Source of the DNA: an uncultured Oscillospiraceae bacterium
GTDB lineage: Bacteria; Bacillota; Clostridia; Oscillospirales; Acutalibacteraceae
Assembly (NCBI GenBank): GCA_900555705.1
Contig: USLV01000079.1
Coordinates: 1 to 6,614, forward strand
Length of the DNA: 6,614 bases
Direction: 5' to 3'
The position numbers and the translations under genes are program-made. Every line of letters starts with the position of its first letter. The stretch's first letter is position 1. The notes beneath the pieces are model-generated. The model made no database searches. It was not told where the DNA came from and saw nothing but the letters and a program-made list of their open reading frames with translations. Below are positions 1 through 5,689 of this stretch, piece after piece.

Positions 1-1451
1 GCCGGTTCCAGCCGGTCACAGTCGGCGAGCCGACGCCGGAGGAGGCGATGCTGATCCTGCGGGGACTGCGGGACAAATATGAGGCGCACCACAAGGTCAA
101 GATCACCGATGAGGCGCTGGATGCCGCCGTCACCCTCTCCACCCGCTATATCTCCGACCGGTATCTGCCGGACAAGGCGATTGATCTGGTCGACGAGGCG
201 GCCTCCCGCGTCCGGCTCAAGGCGTTTACCCCGCCGCCGGATCTGAAGGCGCTCGAAGAGGAGCAGAAGCGCCTTGCCGAGGAGAAAAAATCCGCCGTCA
301 ATGAGCAGGATTTTGAGCGTGCCGCGCGCCTGCGTGACGAGGAGCGGACGCTCGCTGAAAAGCTCAAGGAGCAGAAGGAGCAATGGCAGGAGAAGAATGC
401 CGGTATCACCGGCGAGGTCACGGCGAAGGAAATCGCCGAAATCGTCTCCGGCTGGACCGGGATTCCGGTCGTCCAGCTCACCGAGGAGGAGGGGCAGCGG
501 CTGCTTCGAATGGAAGATACCCTGCATGAGCGGATTGTCGGCCAGGATGAGGCGGTTTCGGCCGTCGCCCGGGCGATCCGCCGCGGACGTGTCGGACTCA
601 AAGATCCGAAGCGTCCGATTGGCTCCTTCATCTTCCTCGGCCCGACCGGCGTCGGCAAAACCGAGCTCTGCAAGGCGCTTGCCGAGGCGATGTTCGGGGA
701 TGAAAACGCCATTGTGCGGCTGGATATGTCGGAATATATGGAGAAACACACGGTCTCGCGTCTGGTCGGCTCGCCTCCCGGCTACGTCGGCTATGAGGAG
801 GGCGGCCAGCTGACCGAAAAGATTCGCCGCAAGCCCTATTCCGTCGTGCTGTTCGACGAGATTGAAAAGGCGCATCCGGATGTCTTCAACATGCTGCTGC
901 AAATTCTCGAGGACGGCATCCTGACCGATTCACAGGGACGGCGGGTCAACTTCAAGAACACCGTCATCATCATGACCTCCAACGTCGGCGCACGTCGGAT
1001 CACCGAGAAGCGCCAGTTCGGCTTCGGCGACGGTGTCGAAGAGGCGGTCACGGCGGATTCGCAAAAGCGTATCCGGGAGGATGTGATGGGCGAGCTGAAA
1101 CGGGCGTTCCGACCCGAGTTCCTCAACCGCATCGACGATATCATCGTGTTCCAGCAGCTGAATCAGGCGGACATCGAGGAGATTGCGCGGCGGATGCTGA
1201 AGAGCCTCGACCAGCGTCTCGGCGATATGGGCATGCGGGTGCAGGTTGCGGATGAGGCGGTCGCGGAGCTTGCCCGGGCGGGCTTTGACCCGGTCTACGG
1301 CGCGCGTCCGCTGCGTCGGGCGATCCAGTCGAAGCTGGAGGACCCGCTGGCGGAGCGGCTGCTCGAGGGCGCGTTCCAGTCCGGCGATACCATTCAGATT
1401 GGGCTGCGTGACGGCGCTTATACCTTTGAAAAAGCAAATCCGGAAGACTGA
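1..1451 (+). CDS. clpC: ClpC, ATP-dependent Clp protease ATP-binding subunit (C-terminal part, 5' end outside window)
   Basis: This is the C-terminal 482 residues of a class I Hsp100 AAA+ unfoldase, which feeds substrates to the ClpP peptidase in the cytoplasm. The reading frame is already open at base 3, so the N domain and most of the first AAA+ module lie upstream. In order one sees the end of NBD1 (RFQPV, then LPDKAIDLVDEA near 165-200) and a short middle region with a UVR motif (about 291-365, QDFERAARLRDEE). NBD2 follows, with Walker A GPTGVGKT (639-662), Walker B LFDEIEKA (Asp-Glu at 855-860), sensor-1 TSNVG (about 976-990), arginine finger in FLNRID (Arg 1128-1130) and sensor-2 GARPLRRA (from 1299). 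The FGF tripeptide (1017-1025) sits where ClpC/ClpA carry the ClpP-docking loop. The short UVR-bearing middle region separates it from ClpB, whose coiled-coil insert is much longer. All catalytic residues in view are intact. A terminator follows directly. Confidence 0.95.
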   Translation, partial: RFQPVTVGEPTPEEAMLILRGLRDKYEAHHKVKITDEALDAAVTLSTRYISDRYLPDKAIDLVDEAASRVRLKAFTPPPDLKALEEEQKRLAEEKKSAVNEQDFERAARLRDEERTLAEKLKEQKEQWQEKNAGITGEVTAKEIAEIVSGWTGIPVVQLTEEEGQRLLRMEDTLHERIVGQDEAVSAVARAIRRGRVGLKDPKRPIGSFIFLGPTGVGKTELCKALAEAMFGDENAIVRLDMSEYMEKHTVSRLVGSPPGYVGYEEGGQLTEKIRRKPYSVVLFDEIEKAHPDVFNMLLQILEDGILTDSQGRRVNFKNTVIIMTSNVGARRITEKRQFGFGDGVEEAVTADSQKRIREDVMGELKRAFRPEFLNRIDDIIVFQQLNQADIEEIARRMLKSLDQRLGDMGMRVQVADEAVAELARAGFDPVYGARPLRRAIQSKLEDPLAERLLEGAFQSGDTIQIGLRDGAYTFEKANPED

Positions 1452-1456
1452 ATCCA

Positions 1457-1491
1457 CGGCCTCTGCGGAAATTTTCCGCAGAGGCCGTTTT
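1457..1491 (+). terminator. Rho-independent terminator after clpC
   Basis: An inverted repeat pairs 1457-1470 with 1474-1487 (CGGCCTCTGCGGAA against its exact complement, loop of about 3) and is followed by TTTT at 1488-1491. The stem starts six bases after the clpC stop. The U-tract is short, but the stem is long, perfect and GC-rich. It separates clpC from the next gene, which has its own promoter just beyond. Confidence 0.88.
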
Positions 1492-1494
1492 GGA

Positions 1495-1524
1495 TTGCTA
1501 TTTTGTGTGCTGCGGGAATATACT
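1495..1524 (+). promoter_or_regulatory. Candidate sigma-A promoter for the DUF368 gene
   Basis: A -35-like TTGCTA (1495-1500), an 18-base spacer and a near-consensus -10 TATACT (1519-1524) lie immediately after the clpC terminator. Transcription would begin near 1531, leaving about 24 bases of leader that contain the AGGGGGA ribosome binding site. A start near 1531 argues against use of the in-frame ATG at 1531. Assigned by eye only. Confidence 0.6.
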
Positions 1525-1554
1525 GATAGCATGCGGCCAAAAGGGGGACTGTCC

Positions 1555-2373
1555 ATGATAAAAAGGGAAGAGAAGGAACCGATTCTCAAAATCGGCCTGA
1601 CCGGTTTTCTGATTGGGATCGGCGCGATCGCACCGGGCATCAGCGGCGGTGCGATCGCCGTGATCTTCGGACTCTACGAACGGATCACCGACACGGTGGC
1701 GCATTTTTACCGTGATTTTCGGGAAAAGCTGCGTTTTCTGCTGCCGCTCGGAATCGGCGCCGCGCTCGGGGTGCTGCTGTTCGGCCGGGTGATTGAATAC
1801 CTGTTTGCCAACTATAATGTCCAGCTGCGTTGCCTGTTTGTCGGTCTGATGCTCGGGACGCTGCCGTCGGTTTTTCGAACTGCCAACCGCGACGGCTTCC
1901 GTCTCTGGTATCTTCTGCCGATGGCGCTCTGCGGTGTCGGCATCGCCTGGCTGGCCACACGCGAGGGGCTTGGCTATACCGGCGGGGCGGAGGAGCTGCC
2001 GTTCTGGCTGGCGGCGGTCTGCGGTGCGGTGGTCGGCTTCGGCACCATCGTCCCCGGCGTCAGCGCCTCCTTTGTCCTGATGTCGTGGGGGCTGTATGAA
2101 CCGATGCTGCGGGCGCTGAACACGCTGGATGTCTGGAAGCTGCTGCCGATGGGAGCGGGCTTTGTGCTGCTGATCCTGCTGTTCGCGAAGCTGGTTTCGT
2201 ATCTATATAAAAGGGCCTACGGCCTGATGAGCTATGCCGTGGCGGGGCTGCTGCTCGGCTCGATTGTTCCGGTTGTGCCGCCGCTCTCGATGGACTGGGC
2301 GACGGTGCTGTCGCTGCTGCTGGCAGTCATCGGGGCGGCGCTGTCGGCGCTGCTGCTCCGCGTTCGGGAATAG
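1555..2373 (+). CDS. popT: DUF368 membrane protein, PopT-type polyprenyl-phosphate translocase
   Basis: This is a 272-residue polytopic inner-membrane protein of the DUF368 family. Members (PopT) have been implicated in returning undecaprenyl phosphate, the lipid carrier for cell-wall and surface polymers, across the membrane. The sequence has about eight hydrophobic stretches (roughly residues 11-40, 61-80, 92-107, 118-134, 149-180, 195-217, 222-242, 248-268). It also shows an internal duplication: GIGAIAPGISGG (21-32) and GFGTIVPGVSAS (161-172), each followed by a GLYE tetrapeptide. PG(I/V)S pairs of this kind mark the family. The start at 1555 is chosen because AAGGGGGA (1541-1548) sits six bases upstream. 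An in-frame ATG at 1531 lacks such a site and falls on the predicted transcription start. The N-terminus is charged (KREEKE), as expected for the cytoplasmic face. The substrate is inferred from the family, not visible in the sequence. Confidence 0.88.
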   Translation: MIKREEKEPILKIGLTGFLIGIGAIAPGISGGAIAVIFGLYERITDTVAHFYRDFREKLRFLLPLGIGAALGVLLFGRVIEYLFANYNVQLRCLFVGLMLGTLPSVFRTANRDGFRLWYLLPMALCGVGIAWLATREGLGYTGGAEELPFWLAAVCGAVVGFGTIVPGVSASFVLMSWGLYEPMLRALNTLDVWKLLPMGAGFVLLILLFAKLVSYLYKRAYGLMSYAVAGLLLGSIVPVVPPLSMDWATVLSLLLAVIGAALSALLLRVRE

Positions 2374-2374
2374 C

Positions 2375-2403
2375 TTGCCTTTTTCCGCTGCTTCTGCTAT
2401 CAT
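2375..2403 (+). promoter_or_regulatory. Extended -10 promoter upstream of rlmD
   Basis: TTGCCT (2375-2380), exactly 17 bases, then TATCAT (2398-2403) preceded by TGC, which gives an extended -10 (TGCTATCAT). It starts two bases after the popT stop. Transcription would begin near 2410. The resulting leader runs through a terminator hairpin (2435-2472) before it reaches the rlmD ribosome binding site. No other promoter-like pair fits between that hairpin and rlmD. Confidence 0.6.
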
Positions 2404-2434
2404 GAGAACGCGGATGCGTTTGCAAAAGAACAGG

Positions 2435-2472
2435 GGCTCTGTCCGCCGTTTGTGTGCGGGCAGAGCCTTTTT
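2435..2472 (+). terminator. Intrinsic terminator in the popT-rlmD gap and in the rlmD leader
   Basis: GGCTCTGTCCGC (2435-2446) pairs with GCGGGCAGAGCC (2456-2467), 12 pairs including one G-U, with a 9-base loop, followed by TTTTT (2468-2472). It is the only terminator after popT. It also lies downstream of the 2375-2403 promoter and ends 15 bases before the rlmD Shine-Dalgarno, so rlmD transcripts must read through it. It may act as a plain popT terminator with leakage or as an attenuator. Confidence 0.85.
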
Positions 2473-2498
2473 GATAGAGAAGGGAAGAGGAGTTGTCT

Positions 2499-3890
2499 AT
2501 GCCGCTGATGAAAAATCAGGTGATCCCGCTGGAGATCACCGCCATGTCTGCCGAAGGAAACGGCATCGGACGCTATGTAGAGGACGGCGCGGAAAGCGGG
2601 CTGGTGGTCTTTGTGCCGCGGACCGCGGTCGGGGATCACATTTCCTGCCGCATCCTGAAGGTGCAGAAGTCCCTCGCCTATGGACGGGTCGAGGAGCTGC
2701 TGGAACGCAGCCCGCACCGGACGGCGGACGACGGGGCGGACTGCGCGGCCTTCGGTCGGTGCGGCGGCTGCGTCTTCCGCCATGTGACCTATGAGGCGGA
2801 ATTGCAGTACAAATGGCAGCGGGTGGCGGATGCGCTCGCCCGGATCGGCGGCCTGTCGCTGACACCGGAGCCGATTGTCGGCGCGGCGGACAGCGACCAC
2901 TACCGTAACAAGGCGCAATACCCTGTCGCGCCGGGGGAACACCGGCTGCTGGTCGGCTTTTATGCGGCGCGCAGCCACCGGCTGGTGGAGCAGCGGGACT
3001 GCCGTCTCCAGCCGCCGGTCTTCCGCGCGATTCTGGATATCGTGATGCGCTGGGCGAAAAAGGCGGGGGTGACCGCCTATGACGAGCAGACGAAAACCGG
3101 CCTGCTGCGGCATATCTATATCCGGCAGGCGGAGGCGACCGGGCAGCTCATGGTCTGTCTGGTCTGTACCTCCGGCAAGCTGCCGCAGACCGGGGCACTG
3201 ACGGCGGCGCTTCGGGAGGTCGAGGGAGTTTCCTCGATCGTTGTCAACCTCAACCGGGCGGATACCAACGTAATCCTTGGAGACAGCGAATTTCTGCTCT
3301 GGGGCGAGCCGTATATCGTGGACGAGCTCTGCGGTCTGCGGTTCCGACTCTCGCCGCGCTCTTTCTATCAGGTCAACCGCCGACAGGCCGAGCGACTCTA
3401 CCGGCTGGCGGCGGAGGCGGCCGCGTTGACCGGCGGAGAGACGCTGCTCGATCTCTACTGCGGGACCGGCACGATCGGTCTGACGATGGCCGCGCAGGCG
3501 AAAACGCTGATCGGGGTCGAGGTTGTGGAACAGGCGGTGGCGGACGCCCGCCGCAATGCGGAGGAGAACGGGATTGCAAATGCGCGCTTTCTCTGCGCGG
3601 ACGCGGGAGAGGCAGCTGTGCAGCTCCGCCGGGAGGGGGTCCGGCCGGATGTTGTGATCCTCGACCCGCCGCGTAAGGGCTGCTCCCCGGAGGTGATCGA
3701 AACCGTTGCGGAGATGGCGCCCGCGCGGGTGGTCTATGTCTCCTGCGATCCGGCGACGCTGGCGCGCGATCTGAAGAAGTTCGCGGAACGCGGCTATGAG
3801 GCGGTCCATGCCGTGCCGGTCGATATGTTCCCACGGACGGCGCATGTGGAGACAGTATGTTCTGTAAGAAACACAAAGACAGCGAAATAG
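2499..3890 (+). CDS. rlmD: RlmD/RlmCD-type 23S rRNA (uracil-5-)-methyltransferase
   Basis: This 463-residue cytoplasmic enzyme of the TrmA/RumA family uses S-adenosylmethionine to methylate C5 of uridine in RNA. An N-terminal TRAM domain (about residues 5-65) is followed by [4Fe-4S] cysteines C82, C88, C91 (GRCGGC) and C168. The C-terminal Rossmann methyltransferase has the SAM loop LLDLYCGTGTIG (316-327), an acidic strand end at E341, and DPPRKG (389-394). The nucleophilic cysteine is C416 (VSCDPATLARD) and the general-base glutamate is E451 (HVETV). In Gram-positive bacteria one such enzyme (RlmCD) can modify both U747 and U1939; the target here cannot be told from sequence. The ATG at 2499 is preferred because AGGAG (2488-2492) lies six bases upstream; the in-frame TTG at 2493 abuts that site. 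Length and motifs are complete. A terminator follows. Confidence 0.93.
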   Translation: MPLMKNQVIPLEITAMSAEGNGIGRYVEDGAESGLVVFVPRTAVGDHISCRILKVQKSLAYGRVEELLERSPHRTADDGADCAAFGRCGGCVFRHVTYEAELQYKWQRVADALARIGGLSLTPEPIVGAADSDHYRNKAQYPVAPGEHRLLVGFYAARSHRLVEQRDCRLQPPVFRAILDIVMRWAKKAGVTAYDEQTKTGLLRHIYIRQAEATGQLMVCLVCTSGKLPQTGALTAALREVEGVSSIVVNLNRADTNVILGDSEFLLWGEPYIVDELCGLRFRLSPRSFYQVNRRQAERLYRLAAEAAALTGGETLLDLYCGTGTIGLTMAAQAKTLIGVEVVEQAVADARRNAEENGIANARFLCADAGEAAVQLRREGVRPDVVILDPPRKGCSPEVIETVAEMAPARVVYVSCDPATLARDLKKFAERGYEAVHAVPVDMFPRTAHVETVCSVRNTKTAK

Positions 3891-3908
3891 ACTGTAAACG
3901 CAGAAACA

Positions 3909-3940
3909 GCGACAGGGGTGGCTCCCCTGCCGCCGTTTTT
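3909..3940 (+). terminator. Rho-independent terminator after rlmD
   Basis: CAGGGG (3913-3918) pairs with CCCCTG (3924-3929) around a 5-base loop. Three more pairs lie below one mismatch (3909-3911 with 3931-3933), and TTTTT follows at 3936-3940. It closes rlmD. In the other direction the same hairpin sits just beyond the minus-strand lipoprotein stop and has A-runs before it, but only scattered Ts after it, so it would be a weak terminator for the converging unit. No other minus-strand terminator was found. Confidence 0.8.
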
Positions 3941-3955
3941 ACGTTTTACCAGTCC

Positions 3956-4471
3956 TTACGTGCATTTGATTTCTATGACGGCCGCGTCTTCGCTCAACAG
4001 CGCCGACAGCTCATTGGCGGAGAGCCCTTTGATATGACCAAGCATCGTATACCGCCAGGTGTTTGATCCAAAAAACAGTACGAGTTGATTGCCGGCATAC
4101 AGAACGATGTCGCCCGGCTGAGCAGTTATCTGCACGTCGTTTACGGAAAAGTTTTGCGGCAGACTGCCAACCTGCTCAAAGCCACCATAGCGCGTTGTAT
4201 GCACGACGATGGTCTCCTTTTGCGCACAGGCGATCAGTTCAGTAACCGTTTCGTTGTTTTCCCAGATCACGTCCAGCCTTTTTCCGTTTATGCTGCATAC
4301 CAGCCTGTTTTCCTGTACAGCCTTCTTCGTCGGTGTTGTCGGCTGTTCCGTATGCCTGTTCCCGGTTTCATCGGTCTGCCTGTTTTGGCCCGGCACGTGT
4401 ACCGGCTGTGCACAAGCGGTAAGCAGGATCGCCAGGATCGGAAACAGGCAGATCAAAAAACGTTTTTTCAT
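3956..4471 (-). CDS. Lipoprotein with a cyclophilin-like fold domain
   Basis: This 171-residue protein begins with a lipoprotein signal peptide: MKKR, a hydrophobic core (residues 5-17) and the lipobox LTAC with lipidated C20. It should therefore be anchored outside the cytoplasmic membrane. Residues 21-55 are a polar Gln/Thr/Pro-rich linker. Residues 56-169 match my recollection of the bacterial cyclophilin-like fold family (TtMCL-1-related): NGKRLDVIWENNET near the start, YGGFEQVGSLP and DVQITAQPGDIVLY in the middle, then NQLVLFFGSNTWRYTMLGHI. The biochemical role of that family is not settled; no peptidyl-prolyl isomerase activity should be assumed. The ATG overlaps the stop of the upstream hydrolase gene (ATGA, 4468-4471), indicating translational coupling. 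GC content is clearly lower than in rlmD (30 of 60 bases in the line 4201-4260). Confidence 0.85.
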   Translation of the reverse strand: MKKRFLICLFPILAILLTACAQPVHVPGQNRQTDETGNRHTEQPTTPTKKAVQENRLVCSINGKRLDVIWENNETVTELIACAQKETIVVHTTRYGGFEQVGSLPQNFSVNDVQITAQPGDIVLYAGNQLVLFFGSNTWRYTMLGHIKGLSANELSALLSEDAAVIEIKCT

Positions 4472-5439
4472 CCCAGATATTCCTCGAAGAACTGTCTCAG
4501 CTCTTCAAATGGGATACGATCCATCCGATCGTAGAGATCCACATGGTTTGCATGCGGAACGATCAGCAGTTTTTTGTTGTCGCCGGTCAACTTTTCAAAT
4601 GCTCCCTCGCTGAAATAGCGGGAATGGGCGTCCTCACCATGTACCAGCAGAACAGCGGAGCGGATTTCATGGCTGTACTGCAAAATCGGCATATTCATGA
4701 ACGACAGAGAGGAGGTGACATTCCAGCCGCCGTTGGAATTCAGGGAACGGGGATGATAACCACGCGCGGTTTTGTAATAGGCGTAATAGTCTTTTACAAA
4801 CTGCGGCGCGTCTTCCGGAAGCGGATCGACCACGCCACCGGCAAGCGCATATGTACCGTTTTTATAATCCGCTGTGCGTTGAGCGTTCATTGCCGCTTTC
4901 TTTTCATAACGGGCCTGCTCGGTATTCTCACTGTCGAAATATCCGTTGGCATTGACGCGGGTCATGTCGTACATGGTGATGGCGGCAGTCGCTTTGACGC
5001 GTGTGTCAATCGCGGCGGCGTTGAGCGCCATGCCGCCCCAGCCGCAAATCCCGATCATACCAATACGATCGGGATTCACATTGTCCTGAACAGAAAGGAA
5101 ATCGATCGCTGCGCAGAAATCCTCCGTATTGATGTCCGGAGATGCCACGTAGCGGGGGATGCCGCCGCTTTCGCCGGTAAAGGAGGGGTCGAAGGCGACG
5201 GTCAGAAAGCCGTACTCCGCCATGGTCTGCGCATACAGGCCGGAGGATTGTTCCTTCACTGCGCCGAAAGGGCCGCTTACAGCGATAGCGGGCAGCTTGT
5301 CTGTGGCGTTTTTCGGCACATACATATCCGCCGTGAGCGTGATGCCGTAACGGTTGTGGAAGGTAATCTTACGGTGGCCGACCTTGCTGCTCTCAGGAAA
5401 TACCTTATCCCATTCCTCTGTCATATTCCCATGTTCCAT
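4468..5439 (-). CDS. Alpha/beta hydrolase with a cysteine nucleophile
   Basis: This is a 323-residue cytoplasmic hydrolase related to the YcjY/dienelactone-hydrolase-like alpha/beta group; its substrate is unknown. Visible landmarks are the HNRYGITLTADMYVP strand pair (28-42), the oxyanion region SGPFGAVKEQ (55-64), FDPSFTGESGG (83-93), and the nucleophile elbow GICGWGG (130-136), in which C132 replaces the usual serine of GxSxG. A candidate acid is in HGEDAH (D270), and the catalytic histidine is in PHANHVDLYD (H299). There is no signal peptide. The ATG at 5439 is chosen because GGAGG (5447-5451) sits seven bases upstream; an in-frame ATG at 5511 has no ribosome binding site and overlaps the oxidoreductase relic. 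The gene is first in a two-gene unit with the lipoprotein and lies downstream of the MerR-type promoter. My recollection of relatives is that the Cys elbow is shared by this subfamily rather than a mutation. Confidence 0.88.
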   Translation of the reverse strand: MEHGNMTEEWDKVFPESSKVGHRKITFHNRYGITLTADMYVPKNATDKLPAIAVSGPFGAVKEQSSGLYAQTMAEYGFLTVAFDPSFTGESGGIPRYVASPDINTEDFCAAIDFLSVQDNVNPDRIGMIGICGWGGMALNAAAIDTRVKATAAITMYDMTRVNANGYFDSENTEQARYEKKAAMNAQRTADYKNGTYALAGGVVDPLPEDAPQFVKDYYAYYKTARGYHPRSLNSNGGWNVTSSLSFMNMPILQYSHEIRSAVLLVHGEDAHSRYFSEGAFEKLTGDNKKLLIVPHANHVDLYDRMDRIPFEELRQFFEEYLG

Positions 5440-5453
5440 GCTGCAACCTCCAT

Positions 5454-5575
5454 TCAGTCTTTCCGTTTTTTCGGTCTTGATATGCCCGCTCCGGCGCGGG
5501 ATGTCCGTCAATGTCTCCGACGTTATTTACGCCCCCGGCAAAAATGGAAGAAATAATCCAAACGTTTTTGCTCAT
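5454..5575 (-). pseudogene. Relic of a flavodoxin-fold NAD(P)H-dependent oxidoreductase gene (ends joined, middle lost)
   Basis: An ATG at 5575, with AAAAGGAG ideally placed upstream (5582-5589), opens a frame beginning MSKNVWIISS. This resembles the first beta strand of NADPH-dependent FMN reductase-like proteins (typically MSKKVLIISSSPRKGGNS). It then continues directly as GVNNVGDIDGHPAPERAY, which resembles the last residues of the same family (typically GDIxGxPAxxEAYxxGK). About 150 internal codons would be missing. The remnant frame runs on out of phase into the hydrolase gene, stopping at 5405. In the adjacent frame a TGA at 5454-5456, just before the hydrolase ribosome binding site, is where the ancestral gene probably ended, implying a one-base loss near its 3' end. 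The family assignment rests on remembered patterns; alternatively this is a 56-residue small protein or upstream reading frame. Confidence 0.5.
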
Positions 5576-5596
5576 AAAACTCTCCTTTTCCGTAAC

Positions 5597-5625
5597 TTGC
5601 ATCCAGTTTTCATTTCTGCTATACT
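5597..5625 (+). promoter_or_regulatory. Promoter for the MerR-family regulator gene
   Basis: TTGCAT (5597-5602), a 17-base spacer and TATACT (5620-5625) preceded by TGC give an extended -10 promoter reading toward the regulator at 5690. Transcription would start near 5632, inside the -10 box of the opposing promoter (5627-5657). Polymerase can hardly occupy both at once, which points to autoregulation. Confidence 0.6.
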
Positions 5626-5626
5626 C

Positions 5627-5657
5627 ATGATAGCATCTAAACCTGACTTCAGGTCAA
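5627..5657 (-). promoter_or_regulatory. MerR-type promoter with 19-base spacer driving the hydrolase-lipoprotein unit
   Basis: On the minus strand TTGACC (5657-5652) and TATCAT (5632-5627, with TGC before it) are separated by 19 bases. That is the over-long spacing typical of promoters which MerR-family activators untwist. A perfect dyad overlaps the -35 and the adjoining part of the spacer. Transcription would begin near 5620, about 180 bases before the hydrolase ATG, with the oxidoreductase relic as the leader. Confidence 0.75.
5641..5654. promoter_or_regulatory. Operator dyad for the MerR-family regulator
   Basis: ACCTGA (5641-5646) and TCAGGT (5649-5654) form a perfect inverted repeat with a 2-base centre. 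It overlaps the -35 of the minus-strand promoter and extends into its spacer, the usual place for a MerR-family dimer. It ends 35 bases upstream of the regulator's ATG, in the regulator's own leader. Confidence 0.72.
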
Positions 5658-5689
5658 GAGTTTTGTGCGAAAAATTTTTGGGGGATTTT

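Noticed and set aside
1246..1554. N-terminal extension of the popT frame back into clpC
   Set aside because: It overlaps clpC out of phase and runs through the terminator; the ribosome binding site at 1541-1548 fixes the start at 1555.
930..1640. Minus-strand open frame opposite clpC and the popT promoter
   Set aside because: It crosses a terminator and a promoter of the opposite strand and is antisense to conserved ClpC motifs.
2404..2472. rlmD leader as a known riboswitch
   Set aside because: It has about 60 bases with one terminator hairpin and one five-pair stem; I could match no known aptamer consensus.
2402..2794. Arginine-rich frame starting at 2402 in the rlmD leader, considered as an attenuation leader peptide
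   Set aside because: It has no ribosome binding site, starts upstream of the likely transcription start, and runs on for 130 codons across rlmD out of phase instead of stopping before the hairpin.
2400..3845. 481-residue open frame on the minus strand opposite rlmD
   Set aside because: Its composition is Arg/Pro/His-rich low-complexity typical of antisense frames in GC-rich DNA. It has no recognisable motifs, and the plus strand encodes a complete methyltransferase with all catalytic residues.
5485..5500. Small inverted repeat CCCGC-N6-GCGGG in the hydrolase leader
   Set aside because: It is only five pairs and falls within the relic's GHPAPER codons; chance occurrence in GC-rich coding sequence is sufficient.
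4543..5556. 337-residue plus-strand open frame opposite the hydrolase
   Set aside because: It is antisense to a hydrolase with intact catalytic residues, ribosome binding site and promoter; its translation resembles no family and it would run into the control region.
5354..5689. N-terminal extension of the MerR-family frame
   Set aside because: The helix-turn-helix begins directly at 5690, the usual MerR start, and the extension lies over the promoters and the divergent gene.
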